A DNA stretch of 64,000 nt. Source: Xylanibacter ruminicola. GTDB taxonomy: Bacteria > Bacteroidota > Bacteroidia > Bacteroidales > Bacteroidaceae. Shown here in pieces: positions 1 to 9,307 of the stretch (position 1 is the first letter of the stretch; each line of letters opens with the position of its first letter). The stretch lies in contig NZ_FNRF01000002.1 in the NCBI RefSeq assembly GCF_900107775.1, forward strand, positions 127,129 through 191,128, written 5' to 3'. Below the pieces are notes generated by a model, which did no database searches, had not been told where the DNA came from, and saw only the letters and a list, made by a program, of their open reading frames with translations. Made by a program: the position numbers and the translations under genes.

Positions 1-95
1 GCATTGTCATAGACATCTATTCTGTATATCGCCATAGAGCCAACTCTGTTGTGATTTGCTGAAAAATTAGTATCTTTGCATTGTCATAGACATCT
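1..95 (+). CRISPR. End of a type II-C CRISPR array
   Basis: Positions 48-95 hold a complete 48-bp repeat that begins GTTGTGATTTGCT and ends CATAGACATCT. Positions 1-18 are the last 18 bases of the preceding repeat, and 19-47 are a 29-nt spacer. The rest of the array lies to the left of the window. The repeat start is complementary to the anti-repeat of the tracrRNA at 5828-5848, which fixes the crRNA strand as plus. The array is therefore transcribed toward cas2 and convergent with the cas operon. Repeat length and 29-nt spacing are typical of Bacteroidetes II-C systems. Only one full repeat is visible, so the call rests mainly on repeat identity, the neighbouring cas genes and the tracrRNA match. 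Confidence 0.93.
48..78 (+). promoter_or_regulatory. Promoter embedded in the CRISPR repeat
   Basis: Within the repeat, TTG at 49-51 lies 19 nt upstream of TATCTTTG at 71-78, matching the Bacteroidetes sigma consensus. Transcription would start near 84, about 11 nt before the next spacer. If functional, every repeat would start its own crRNA. This is known for Neisseria II-C arrays but inferred here. Confidence 0.5.
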
Positions 96-168
96 CGAAT
101 TAGTTATCTTGCAGATAATGAGATAGTTGCAAAGAAAATTAGAAAACAAAAAATGTCTATGAGAGAAG

Positions 169-211
169 GGAGATTTTTGTTATAGTTGCAAAATTCTCCT
201 TTTCTGTTTTT
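169..211 (+). terminator. Intrinsic terminator after the CRISPR array
   Basis: GGAGATTTTTG (169-179) pairs, with one mismatch, with CAAAATTCTCC (189-199), and a T-rich tract follows (199-211). It lies between the last repeat and the convergent cas2 stop, so it probably ends the array transcript. Bases 96-168 contain no gene. They do contain AAATGTCTATGA (151-162), complementary to the 3' part of the repeat. Confidence 0.55.
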
Positions 212-274
212 AGGCTCTTTTTATTGTAAGAAAGGATGCCGCCAGCTTAAATAAATATAAGCAGAGTTAAATTA

Positions 275-1209
<935 letters not shown>

Positions 1210-1537
1210 TCAACTGGTCTCTGAACCGCTCGTTCTGAGTGGTGTTACCAACTAATGGTAAAAGCAATCCAACTGGCATCGACTTGGAGTCGCAGGTGAT
1301 GACTGCGCAATTATTCTCCAAAAGTGCTTCGAGAGCGCCAGATGTTATAGTTATCTGTGCATGGCTTAGTACCAGAACGCCAATATCTTCGATAGGGCGA
1401 GTAACCTCAGTGGACTTTTTGAAGTCGTCCGTGAGGTTGCTCGCTTTTTCTATTTCTGGTAATTTTATTACTAACTGATTATCTCTCAGTGAGAGATAGG
1501 CAGGATTGTTAAAACATAGGGTTTTCTTTATCATAGG

Positions 1538-4500
1538 CTAGTACTCTCCGATGTTAACAATGTTTCCAAGGTGATTGATTCTTACTTTTATAACACCTTC
1601 AAGCCCCTTAACACTTGTTATTCTTTTCCACGTAGTCTCTTTTAGTTCGTTGGATTCGTCTACATTTGTTTCCAGATGATGTCTGAAGACATAGAATGAA
1701 CTCGAGAACTTCTGAACTCGATATAGATTGGGACTAATAAGAGGATAGTTCTTTGGATCCATAAGGTCGATTTCGGATGGTATGAAACCTGTTTTTTCAT
1801 TTGGGAAAACGAAATATTCATTCTGTTTCATTGAAAATAAGAAATTCCATCCCTCTTCACTTTTATAGTACTTATCAACGATAGGGTGCCCCAATCGCGC
1901 ATTAACTGTTGCCTCGAAGAACGATACAACATGTTCGTGCCAGTTTCCATCTTCGTCAACGAAAATGGCAACATGATGATTGCTGGCTGTATTTACATAA
2001 TCGGTAGGTAGTGCGATTCCTTTGGCATCCTTTAACATATTGCCAAACAAGTCTTTTTTGATATGGAGTGGTACAGAGGTGTCAGATGAGACTTTAGCTC
2101 TAATCTTTACCCTCTTGATAGCAATACCTTTCTCTTTGTTCAGCCAAATAGGATTGTCGTCAAGATTAGAGAACGCTTTGGCGGCATCACCGCCAAATTC
2201 ATCAAGTCGCTGTTGTAATATAGCACGCACCTTGAGGTCTATAACCTTATCTAACTTCAGGTCTTTGTCTACAGCTTTCTTGATAGTAAATACATCTACT
2301 ATCTTGAAAAGCTTTACCTTTAAAGGTACGGCATAAGAATGTTCAGCATTAAGCCAGATAGGATTCTTTTCCAAACTGTTCTTTCCTGTAAACGCTTTCT
2401 TGGGGTCGTTATCAAACTCTGCTAAGCGTTTCAGTAAGGCTTCACGACATTTCTGATTAGAAACACGAAGGATGACGTCTTCGGTAAACTTGCCATCAAC
2501 CTTTCTGTATTCGGCCTCATAGTTTTGAATCTTACCATATACAGTTTCATTATGTAAGGCACCTCGAGGTGTAAGTTGCACTTTGTTCTGATGCCCATCT
2601 TTAGTCTTGGCCTTATTAATATTCTTGGTAACAACCTTATTCTTGGCTTTGATAGATACCAGAATGCTTTCAAGTTGTTTTCTTGCTTCGGCACGGAATT
2701 CGTTCAGAGGCATTGGTGCATTAAACACAAGTTTGTGATCCTTTTCGTCGCGATGCAATTCCTTCTGTTCAATACCATAAATGCTGCTTGATTTATCGCT
2801 GCGGGCATTAATGTTGCTGAGATACTGAACAAAGCTTCGTTTAGTAAAAGCAATAGTTAGTGCGTCCATCGCGTGATGACGGTGGTCGTTACGCTTAGTC
2901 CAGTCCTTGATGCGTTTAACGATGTTTCCATTCTTATCGGTATATCGCTCAGTTAACCCTAAGGCATCGTATTTGTCCCAATTAAGTTCCTGCATGAGGT
3001 TTACTAATTGCCAGTCTTCGCGTAACCTGCTTGTTACGGCACCTGTGGTTGTTACTACAAATGGTACCAAGTCTTCAAGTATTTCGCGGGCTTTCTTTGC
3101 AATATATTGCGAGTCACGTAAATCGCGTGCCAAGAAATCTGATGGGATATCTTCTTCCTTCATCAACAGATTGTTGCGTTTGGTTCTCGAAATAACCTTT
3201 TGTTCAAACAGATCTTCTATTCTGCTTTCATAATCTGCTAAATATTTCTCGTCGTATTTGCCGGCTACATAGTCGTATGCAGTCATGTTGCCTTTCTCGA
3301 TATTGATATCGCGAGCTTCAAGTGTCTTGTTTGAGAAAGAATCGTCAAAAAGTCTTGATTGAGGAATGATATGCTCTATATCGAAACGTTTACTGAATAG
3401 TTCTTCTCTTGGGATGTATGTATTGGAATACAGAGTCTTATACCCATTTATCTTCAACTCATTATAGAGTTTGTAACGTAGGATGTCGTTTCTCGTAACG
3501 TGTTGTATTCCAAATTCTTTTTCGAGCTCCTTACGTAGTTGCTCGCTCTCAGCAGTATTTTTCCTGATGGCAGCATCCAGCAGTTCTCGCTCTTCCTGGC
3601 TCTTCTTTAACTCACGGGCCATCTCAATGCGTATCTCATCTGGCTTGCCGTAGGTCTTTATGATTTCGTTGACGACATTAATCATCTGATTCAAAATCTT
3701 CTCGACAACAGGATTCCTGAGGCTGTTGCGCTTGATTTCATCCAAGCGATTCTTGTAATCCTTATTAGCCAACTCGTCTTTTGTAAGTGAGCGAACAGAA
3801 TGGTTATAGCCAGCCATTTTGCATGCCTCGCTATATTCGTATCCCTTCATCATGTGGGGAAGAATCTTTCGGATAGCCTTAGCGCTTAAACTACCATAAT
3901 CGAGGGCGAATGATGCATTTGATAGAATGGTTGCATACTCTTTCTCAAATCCACAAATATCTTGAATTTTCTGCAGTAAAGCCTCGTTGCCTGTAGCAGA
4001 GTTGTCGCCAGTATACGAATATAGCAGATGCCACAAGCGGTATGCAGGCTGTTGCTCGAGTGCCTTACCATCGAGTAGGGGATTGAATGTCAGGAAGTCT
4101 GTTTTGTAACCAAGACCTGTGAAGATTTCCTTTACTAAGGGCAGAACCTCTTCTGCAGGCATCTTTGAGAAGTCATATTCGCCGTTGCCAGATAAACTGA
4201 TGATATCCTGATAAGCCTTAAAGAGTGTAGCCATCGTTCTGTTGCCTTCTACCTCTTTATAATTAAGGTCGAGATTCTTAGGATTGTCGAACAATATTTT
4301 GAGAACATCTTTCTTGCTCAATTTATCTTTGATAGATAGTTCATTATAGAGGATGTCTTTTTCCTCTTGCGTCAGAAATCGGTTCAGCGCACCTGTTTCG
4401 GCATCATTAAATAATGAAAGCTGAGTTTTATCTTTCTTTATCCTCTTTCTTTGTGTTCCAACAACAGATACCTGGAGATTATTCAGTATCTGCCAGATCT

Positions 4501-5734
4501 TGAAGTCCTGGAAAAGGAGAGATGATTTGGGGCATACCTTACATCCTGTAAGAATGACTTTCTTTTTGCCGTCAATAATTATTTCTCTTTCCGTATGTTC
4601 TAACTCACAATAGCTGACAAGATTCTTGCAGCTCTTCAGGTCGCGTTGATAGAATATAATAATGTCGCGTATCTCCTTCTTGAGTTCTTTGGTGAGCTCA
4701 GGGTGGTATTGAGCTTGTTTTTCCCAGATCGTTTCAAACTCATCCATATAATCCTGACGATAGAAAATGATATTGGTGAGACTGTTGTTGGGATTCTCAT
4801 CTAATCTCTTCATCAGGTATTGGCCAATTGTCTGATGGCTGAAATATAGTTCCTTACTTCTGTCGCTAATCATTGCAAGTCGTTTGCTGGAGTTGTTGAT
4901 AGCTCCATTAATGTCGGCTAAAGCATAGGCAACTTCCTCAATATCCAGCTGGTGTTTTAAGGCTTCTGTTCGCCATAGGAGTGACTGAGCATATCCTTCC
5001 TTTCCGCTATTCTTGGCTGTATATATCTGATGTACACCATAAAAGGCGCCGGATGTCTGAGTCTTGTTAAAACCATGAATTGAGTCTTTGAAGTCATTCG
5101 TCAGGATGTTTGGATAGTACTTTGCCTGTACCTCCCATATCTTGTCAAACTCAGCTTGTAAGTCGGAACGATAGAATGTAGGTCTGTTTCTTTTACCTTT
5201 ATTATATAGGTCTAATAGAAGTTGTCCAGGTGTAAGGTTCTCTTCATAAAGGCGCTTTGCAATCTCCATGCCGTCGATCAATTCGCCTTCTTCGCCATCT
5301 TTCACCTTACGACTACTCTTATAACCACGCTTTTTGTTAATCATCAACAAAACACGGGCAAAATCCTCTAAGGATATTTCTTCGGTTGCTGCTTTTGCTC
5401 TGGCTCTGTATGTTTTAAAGGTGGTGTTATTGCCTTGTTCAAATAAAGGTGTATCTTCGGTAATAATATGATGTTCAAGAAGACATGCAATAAGATTCTT
5501 CCTGCGTAACTTATAGCGCTGGAGATTACGATGCATACTGCGCTTTAAACGTCTGTCTGCATTTGTGGTAATCGATTTTCCCTTTTCGAAGTTTGTCTTT
5601 TCGTCTACTGTCAGGGGATTAACTCTTACGCCTAAACGTATGATTTCCGATTTCTCGTTATCATTCTCTTTTTCATTGACAAGTGCCCATCCTATACTGG
5701 TGGTTCCCAAGTCAAGACCTAATATTTTCTTCAT
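1538..5734 (-). CDS. cas9: CRISPR-associated endonuclease Cas9 (type II-C)
   Basis: This is a 1398-aa RNA-guided DNA nuclease. RuvC-I is at the N-terminus (ILGLDLGTTSIGWALV, Asp8) and is followed by an Arg-rich bridge helix (about 60-80). RuvC-II is IRIEMARELK (about 700), HNH is FDIEHIIPQSRLFDD (about 785) and RuvC-III is HHAMDALTIAF (about 955). All nuclease motifs look intact. A cysteine cluster (CKNLVSYC, GCKVC) near 370-410 may bind zinc. The C-terminal region carries two similar blocks (RLxEF, KAF, NPIWLN) near residues 1100 and 1190. The size fits the large Bacteroidetes II-C group. It is the first gene of a leftward cas9-cas1-cas2 operon, and no cas4 or csn2 is present. Confidence 0.98.
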   Translation of the reverse strand: MKKILGLDLGTTSIGWALVNEKENDNEKSEIIRLGVRVNPLTVDEKTNFEKGKSITTNADRRLKRSMHRNLQRYKLRRKNLIACLLEHHIITEDTPLFEQGNNTTFKTYRARAKAATEEISLEDFARVLLMINKKRGYKSSRKVKDGEEGELIDGMEIAKRLYEENLTPGQLLLDLYNKGKRNRPTFYRSDLQAEFDKIWEVQAKYYPNILTNDFKDSIHGFNKTQTSGAFYGVHQIYTAKNSGKEGYAQSLLWRTEALKHQLDIEEVAYALADINGAINNSSKRLAMISDRSKELYFSHQTIGQYLMKRLDENPNNSLTNIIFYRQDYMDEFETIWEKQAQYHPELTKELKKEIRDIIIFYQRDLKSCKNLVSYCELEHTEREIIIDGKKKVILTGCKVCPKSSLLFQDFKIWQILNNLQVSVVGTQRKRIKKDKTQLSLFNDAETGALNRFLTQEEKDILYNELSIKDKLSKKDVLKILFDNPKNLDLNYKEVEGNRTMATLFKAYQDIISLSGNGEYDFSKMPAEEVLPLVKEIFTGLGYKTDFLTFNPLLDGKALEQQPAYRLWHLLYSYTGDNSATGNEALLQKIQDICGFEKEYATILSNASFALDYGSLSAKAIRKILPHMMKGYEYSEACKMAGYNHSVRSLTKDELANKDYKNRLDEIKRNSLRNPVVEKILNQMINVVNEIIKTYGKPDEIRIEMARELKKSQEERELLDAAIRKNTAESEQLRKELEKEFGIQHVTRNDILRYKLYNELKINGYKTLYSNTYIPREELFSKRFDIEHIIPQSRLFDDSFSNKTLEARDINIEKGNMTAYDYVAGKYDEKYLADYESRIEDLFEQKVISRTKRNNLLMKEEDIPSDFLARDLRDSQYIAKKAREILEDLVPFVVTTTGAVTSRLREDWQLVNLMQELNWDKYDALGLTERYTDKNGNIVKRIKDWTKRNDHRHHAMDALTIAFTKRSFVQYLSNINARSDKSSSIYGIEQKELHRDEKDHKLVFNAPMPLNEFRAEARKQLESILVSIKAKNKVVTKNINKAKTKDGHQNKVQLTPRGALHNETVYGKIQNYEAEYRKVDGKFTEDVILRVSNQKCREALLKRLAEFDNDPKKAFTGKNSLEKNPIWLNAEHSYAVPLKVKLFKIVDVFTIKKAVDKDLKLDKVIDLKVRAILQQRLDEFGGDAAKAFSNLDDNPIWLNKEKGIAIKRVKIRAKVSSDTSVPLHIKKDLFGNMLKDAKGIALPTDYVNTASNHHVAIFVDEDGNWHEHVVSFFEATVNARLGHPIVDKYYKSEEGWNFLFSMKQNEYFVFPNEKTGFIPSEIDLMDPKNYPLISPNLYRVQKFSSSFYVFRHHLETNVDESNELKETTWKRITSVKGLEGVIKVRINHLGNIVNIGEY

Positions 5735-5764
5735 AATTCTTAGCGTTTTTAATTATTTCTGCCA

Positions 5765-5772
5765 CAAAAGTA
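5765..5772 (-). promoter_or_regulatory. -7 element of the cas9 promoter
   Basis: Read on the minus strand this is TACTTTTG, matching TAnnTTTG, about 31 nt upstream of the cas9 ATG. A good -33 element was not found. It is divergent from, and nearly abuts, the tracrRNA promoter. Confidence 0.5.
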
Positions 5773-5790
5773 CATATTTCTTTTGAAAAG

Positions 5791-5822
5791 TTTGGTACTT
5801 AATAAGAAAATCTTTATTTTTG
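5791..5822 (+). promoter_or_regulatory. tracrRNA promoter
   Basis: TTTG (5791-5794), a 20-nt spacer and TATTTTTG (5815-5822) match the Bacteroidetes consensus exactly. The predicted start is near 5828, exactly where complementarity to the CRISPR repeat begins. Confidence 0.75.
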
Positions 5823-5827
5823 CAGCA

Positions 5828-5915
5828 CTAATTTTTAGCAAATCACAATAAGGATTATTCCGTTGTGAAAACATTAGGTCCCGATCCATCGTCCTTCAAC
5901 GGTGGATTTTTTTTT
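5828..5915 (+). ncRNA. tracrRNA
   Basis: Positions 5828-5848 (CTAATTTTTAGCAAATCACAA) are complementary to the first part of the CRISPR repeat except for one missing base, giving the anti-repeat. A small stem follows, with CACAA at 5844-5848 able to pair with TTGTG at 5863-5867. A terminator comes next: ATCCA (5884-5888) and CGT pair with ACG and TGGAT (5903-5907), followed by nine T residues. Orientation is plus, divergent from cas9. The RNA would pair with pre-crRNA for Cas9 loading and, in some species, RNase III processing. Confidence 0.88.
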
Positions 5916-5961
5916 GCATTAGCCAAAATATCTACATGTTTGAATAACTTCCAAAAAGAAG

Positions 5962-5993
5962 AGCCTGTCGTGATGACAGGCTTTTCTGTTTTT
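5962..5993 (+). terminator. Second terminator downstream of tracrRNA
   Basis: AGCCTGTC (5962-5969) and GACAGGCT (5975-5982) form a perfect 8-bp stem with a 5-nt loop, and TTTTCTGTTTTT follows. It could end a longer tracrRNA form that reads through the first terminator. Positions 5994-6178 show no gene or clear signal. Confidence 0.7.
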
Positions 5994-6192
5994 AAATGTC
6001 AATGTTTAAACGAGTTTAAAGAATTGGCAGCAATGTTTATCATGGTTTAAATTTAGTGCCATCCTGTCCACATATATACGACAAATTGACACTGGGCACG
6101 TATATTGCACTTTGGTAGGTGAGCGCTGGAGCTAAAAAGCAAAGGCACTCATAACATTGTTGAACTAAAAGTATAATTAGGAGGTATTGATT

Positions 6193-6615
6193 ATGTTACC
6201 AGTAATGTTTAAAAACAGTTGGTTCCCAACAGTATTTGACGATTTCCTGAACACTGATTTTATGCCTCGTGCCAACAGTACAGCACCCGCAGTCAATGTC
6301 AAGGAGAGTGAGAAGGCCTACACCATGGAACTTGCAGCTCCAGGCATAAAGAAAGAATATTGCCGTGTAGCCATCAACGACGAGGGCAACCTCACCATCG
6401 CCATTGAGAATAAGGCCGAACACAAACATGAGGACAAACACCATCATTATCTGCGCCGCGAGTTCAGCTACTCGAACTACGAGCAGAACTACACGCTGCC
6501 AGATGATGTGGTAAAGGATAAGATTTCTGCTAAGGTTGAGGACGGCATCCTAACGATTACGATGCCAAAGACCGAACCTAAGGAGAAAGTTACGAAAGCT
6601 ATCGAGGTTTCATAA
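6193..6615 (+). CDS. Small heat-shock protein (Hsp20/alpha-crystallin family)
   Basis: This 140-aa ATP-independent chaperone binds unfolding proteins in the cytoplasm. The N-terminus (MLPVMFKNSWFPTVFDDF) is the variable arm. The alpha-crystallin domain begins near residue 35 (AVNVKESEKAYTMELAAPG) and ends with the family's GILTITMPK motif, near residue 127. A strong Shine-Dalgarno AGGAGGT (6179-6185) lies 7 nt from the ATG at 6193, so that start is preferred over a TTG two codons upstream. Such a strong RBS is uncommon in this window and suggests high expression. The gene is monocistronic, with a terminator at 6643. Confidence 0.95.
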   Translation: MLPVMFKNSWFPTVFDDFLNTDFMPRANSTAPAVNVKESEKAYTMELAAPGIKKEYCRVAINDEGNLTIAIENKAEHKHEDKHHHYLRREFSYSNYEQNYTLPDDVVKDKISAKVEDGILTITMPKTEPKEKVTKAIEVS

Positions 6616-6642
6616 AGTGATTACGTGGCATCTTAAACTATT

Positions 6643-6677
6643 GGGAGCAACATCCATCAGCGGTGTTGCTCCCTTTT
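6643..6677 (+). terminator. Terminator of the hsp20 gene
   Basis: GGGAGCAACA (6643-6652) pairs perfectly with TGTTGCTCCC (6664-6673), followed by TTTT. It lies between the convergent hsp20 and glutaredoxin-like genes. Confidence 0.8.
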
Positions 6678-6702
6678 AAGTTGTTGATCATTTTCTATAT
6701 AC

Positions 6703-7002
6703 CTAACATCCTCGTCCATCGAGGCTACAAGCAGCACCTTCGTCCTGGGGACGTGGCTCCAAACCGACATCCTTCGAGTAGAGCGTTACTGTGCCATCCT
6801 CCAGTACGTAGCAGGGAATACCTAAGTCACCCACGGCCTTCGCTTCATCAAAAGCCGGATGTGTATCACGAAGCTTGATAAACTGCTTCAGGTTTCTGAC
6901 ATGCTTACCGATGTCGATCACTTCAAAATTATGGTTTCCTTCTACTTGCTTCTCGACATAAGCACAGTCGGGACAAGTCTCCATTACATACATCTTAATC
7001 AT
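6703..7002 (-). CDS. Glutaredoxin-like thiol-redox protein
   Basis: This 99-aa thioredoxin-fold protein has the redox motif CPDC at residues 10-13 (MYVMETCPDCAYVEKQV). The cis-Pro strand follows at GIPCYVLEDGTVTLY. It probably handles disulphides or glutathione-type mixed disulphides in the cytoplasm; its specific substrate is unknown. The C-terminus is Cys-containing (EGAACSLDGRGC), which is unusual and could add a second redox pair. It is a single gene read leftward from its own promoter. Confidence 0.8.
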   Translation of the reverse strand: MIKMYVMETCPDCAYVEKQVEGNHNFEVIDIGKHVRNLKQFIKLRDTHPAFDEAKAVGDLGIPCYVLEDGTVTLYSKDVGLEPRPQDEGAACSLDGRGC

Positions 7003-7036
7003 AGCTTATCGTTTTTGAATGTTTGTTATTTGGGTA

Positions 7037-7066
7037 CAAAATTACGAATTTCTTTCCAATTCCAAG
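7037..7066 (-). promoter_or_regulatory. Promoter of the glutaredoxin-like gene
   Basis: Read on the minus strand, TAATTTTG (7044-7037) is preceded 18 nt upstream by CTTG (7066-7063). It lies 35 nt before the ATG. Confidence 0.45.
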
Positions 7067-7105
7067 AATTATTGGCTAAAATGTTTATATTTCATTTATT
7101 CTTTA

Positions 7106-7113
7106 TACCTTTG
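7106..7113 (+). promoter_or_regulatory. -7 element upstream of the 388-aa gene
   Basis: TACCTTTG matches TAnnTTTG. A start near 7119 would leave a leader of about 38 nt before ATG 7157, supporting that start over upstream in-frame codons. No strong -33 is visible. Confidence 0.55.
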
Positions 7114-7156
7114 CCGGCAGTATTATATTTTAATAACTAATAAAACCAATATCATT

Positions 7157-8323
7157 ATGCAAACTAAAATTATTACTAATGAGTTCGAAAGAGCTCAACT
7201 TTGGGGTGCCCTGAATGGTGGCGACATGGCTGCCCCGGAATATCTTAAAGAACTAAAGGGTATGATAAGCGACATCAGAACCATAGCCAACGAATTAAAT
7301 CAGATGACACTCTATCTCGAATTTTCGCAGATGACGTTTGTGCGCTTCTTTATGGAACTGATAGAGAAAGTAAACGTGAAACTCTCGGGGTATAATGCTG
7401 ACTTGAAACAGGGGCGTAGGATGGAGATGTGCTGCTTGTTGTCGAAACTACGGAATGACGCCGAATTCTGGTTGCGTTGCGGTAATATTGTTAGTAAGGT
7501 AGAGAAGGATGAAATTCGGAATGAGTTGAATGATGCCATCCTAAACTTAAAATCTCAGCTTGAAGATACTAGGGCAATTATGAGGGAATTTGATCACAAC
7601 ACCTTCGAACAGTTTTTCTTTAATGAGAAAAAGAAATTCTGTGAATGTGGTGTGGTGGGCAGATTTAATGATTGGCTATACGAGCATAGCTCGCCTACAT
7701 TAAAAGAACTGCGAGAACTGCAGGCCCTGGAGGTGGCAATGATGCTAAAAACTAATGTGCTGTACCTTGCACCTACGCCCTCGCAAGACGAGATTAATGC
7801 AGTGAGGGTTGATTACTTGAAGGGATTCCTGCCCTATAATTTTGAGATGAATGAGAAGTTTATCATTTCGTGTGCCAAATGGAGGCATTATTTCCATTGG
7901 GATGGCACGCTACTTATTATCAACTATGCCAAATATGGTAAATATATACAGGACCATTATTGCGACCTAAGTTTTAACCAGAAGAAGGCTATCTACGAAC
8001 TTGATATGATGTTGCATCTGATTAATAAGGAGATGGAACAGCTCGGCCAGGAAGAGGACGATGAACCTGAGGATATTGTAAACAACGAGCTGGTAGAAAA
8101 ACTAATGCCTATCTTTTATAATAATATGGAAGAGGTACTGCGATTCCTGAATGAGATTGACGGAATGAAGTCGAGTGGCGTTACCGAAGTGGTTAACAGA
8201 TGGGTAAAAGAGAAACGCATATCGGATTATGGGAATAGCCGAAAAGGGGAACTATGGGAGATACTGAATCATGCGGGGCTATATACTAAAAGCCGACAAA
8301 ATTGGAATAGGAGAGTGGTTTAA
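7157..8323 (+). CDS. Unknown 388-aa cytoplasmic protein
   Basis: I do not recognise this family. It has no signal peptide, membrane segment or enzyme motif. The sequence is largely helical, with Leu- and Glu-rich stretches such as EIRNELNDAILNLKSQLEDTRAI, and an acidic patch (EEDDEPEDI) near residue 300. Cys-containing FCECGVVGRF lies mid-protein. The start at 7157 is chosen because a -7 element (7106-7113) precedes it and upstream in-frame codons lie before the predicted transcription start. It is followed by its own terminator and seems monocistronic. Confidence 0.7.
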   Translation: MQTKIITNEFERAQLWGALNGGDMAAPEYLKELKGMISDIRTIANELNQMTLYLEFSQMTFVRFFMELIEKVNVKLSGYNADLKQGRRMEMCCLLSKLRNDAEFWLRCGNIVSKVEKDEIRNELNDAILNLKSQLEDTRAIMREFDHNTFEQFFFNEKKKFCECGVVGRFNDWLYEHSSPTLKELRELQALEVAMMLKTNVLYLAPTPSQDEINAVRVDYLKGFLPYNFEMNEKFIISCAKWRHYFHWDGTLLIINYAKYGKYIQDHYCDLSFNQKKAIYELDMMLHLINKEMEQLGQEEDDEPEDIVNNELVEKLMPIFYNNMEEVLRFLNEIDGMKSSGVTEVVNRWVKEKRISDYGNSRKGELWEILNHAGLYTKSRQNWNRRVV

Positions 8324-8394
8324 CTCTCCTTTTTTCATGCTTATTAGCGTCGAAAGATTCAGGTTTGTGTTTTTATAAGTTTTTATTGGTTTCT

Positions 8395-8422
8395 AAAGGT
8401 TTCCGGTCTGTGAGAAACCTTT
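8395..8422 (+). terminator. Terminator after the 388-aa gene
   Basis: AAAGGTTTC (8395-8403... within AAAGGTTTCC) pairs with GAAACCTTT (8414-8422), and a T-rich stretch follows to 8443. Confidence 0.6.
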
Positions 8423-8453
8423 GTTTTCCGTTCTTTTTTGTTTTCATTATCTA

Positions 8454-8461
8454 TAATTTTG
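8454..8461 (+). promoter_or_regulatory. -7 element of the primase-module operon
   Basis: TAATTTTG matches TAnnTTTG 78 nt upstream of the first gene. No properly spaced -33 element was found. The leader (8492-8538) is an A-rich sequence of a type also seen near 12451, 15570 and 21633. Confidence 0.45.
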
Positions 8462-8538
8462 CACTCGGAATTAAGGACGAGGCGACAAGGAAAATGTAAA
8501 AATGGAAAAATTTAAAAATTAAAGATTAAACATTAATT

Positions 8539-8832
8539 ATGGAAGCAACAGTAAGAATTTTGAATCAGAGCGGATTGAACACCCGCGAGTACACCGACAA
8601 GAAAACGGGTGAGCAGAAGGTGATCAACACAGTTGTGCTGAAGTTGACCGATGGTACCGACACTTTCCTGGGTGAGATTACCGGCGAGAGAGCGGTGAAC
8701 TGTCCTAAGTTCGACCCTCAGCGTCAGTACAAGGTGCAATGCTCGATGGTGGTTCGTGAGTGGAACTCGCAGCAGACGGGTGATGCCATGCAGGCAACAA
8801 CAATCTATGTGGATAAAATCGGCTTGATGTAA
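8539..8832 (+). CDS. Small SSB-like protein of the primase module
   Basis: This 97-aa protein has no firm family assignment. It is rich in predicted beta strands (INTVVLKLTDGTDTFLGEI, YKVQCSMVVREWN, TIYVDKIGLM) with a charged hairpin YTDKKTGEQK, a pattern reminiscent of small OB-fold single-strand DNA-binding proteins. That role is an inference, supported by the downstream primase/ATPase gene. The stop is separated by a single base from the next ATG, so the two are translationally linked. Confidence 0.6.
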   Translation: MEATVRILNQSGLNTREYTDKKTGEQKVINTVVLKLTDGTDTFLGEITGERAVNCPKFDPQRQYKVQCSMVVREWNSQQTGDAMQATTIYVDKIGLM

Positions 8833-8833
8833 A

Positions 8834-9307
8834 ATGGAAGACGTAAAGAAACGTAAGTGCATCAGAAGTTTCAAATCGAACACCCGAGTGTTTGATGATG
8901 ATTCGATTGAGGTAACACCACAGGAGAAGGGAGCACCGGCTCAGAAGGATGTGAAGAAGGTGGGGAAGTCGAAGCGCTATCAGACTTCGGGTAAGAACCC
9001 GCTGACTTGTATTGAACTGAAATGTCCTGAAGAAGTAGTTGATAAGGCTGCTTATTTCCGCAAGGAGTTAGCTAAGCTGACCAAGGACATCGAGATCGAG
9101 GAACCTACCTTGCCGAAAGGCGAGTATCTGGTAAACAACGACAACCTGAAGGTTTGTTTTGTTAAAGGTGAGCATCCACAGATAATGGCTTGGCTCACAT
9201 TCGAGGTTGAAGGAGTATTGGATGTAAGGAAGCAGTTGTACCAACTAACAAGTGAAATTGCGAAATGTTTTGCTATCAACGAAGCTTTGGTTTACCAACC
9301 GAAATAG
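8834..9307 (+). CDS. Unknown protein of the primase module
   Basis: This 157-aa protein is unrecognised. The first 60 residues are basic and low in complexity (KKRKCIRSFKSNTRVF, KKVGKSKRYQ) and probably disordered or nucleic-acid binding. The rest is a compact alpha/beta region (ECPEEVVDKAAYFRKELAKL, LKVCFVKGEHPQIMAWLTFEV). It starts one base after the SSB-like gene and overlaps the primase gene by 43 nt, so the three are one operon. Confidence 0.6.
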   Translation: MEDVKKRKCIRSFKSNTRVFDDDSIEVTPQEKGAPAQKDVKKVGKSKRYQTSGKNPLTCIELKCPEEVVDKAAYFRKELAKLTKDIEIEEPTLPKGEYLVNNDNLKVCFVKGEHPQIMAWLTFEVEGVLDVRKQLYQLTSEIAKCFAINEALVYQPK

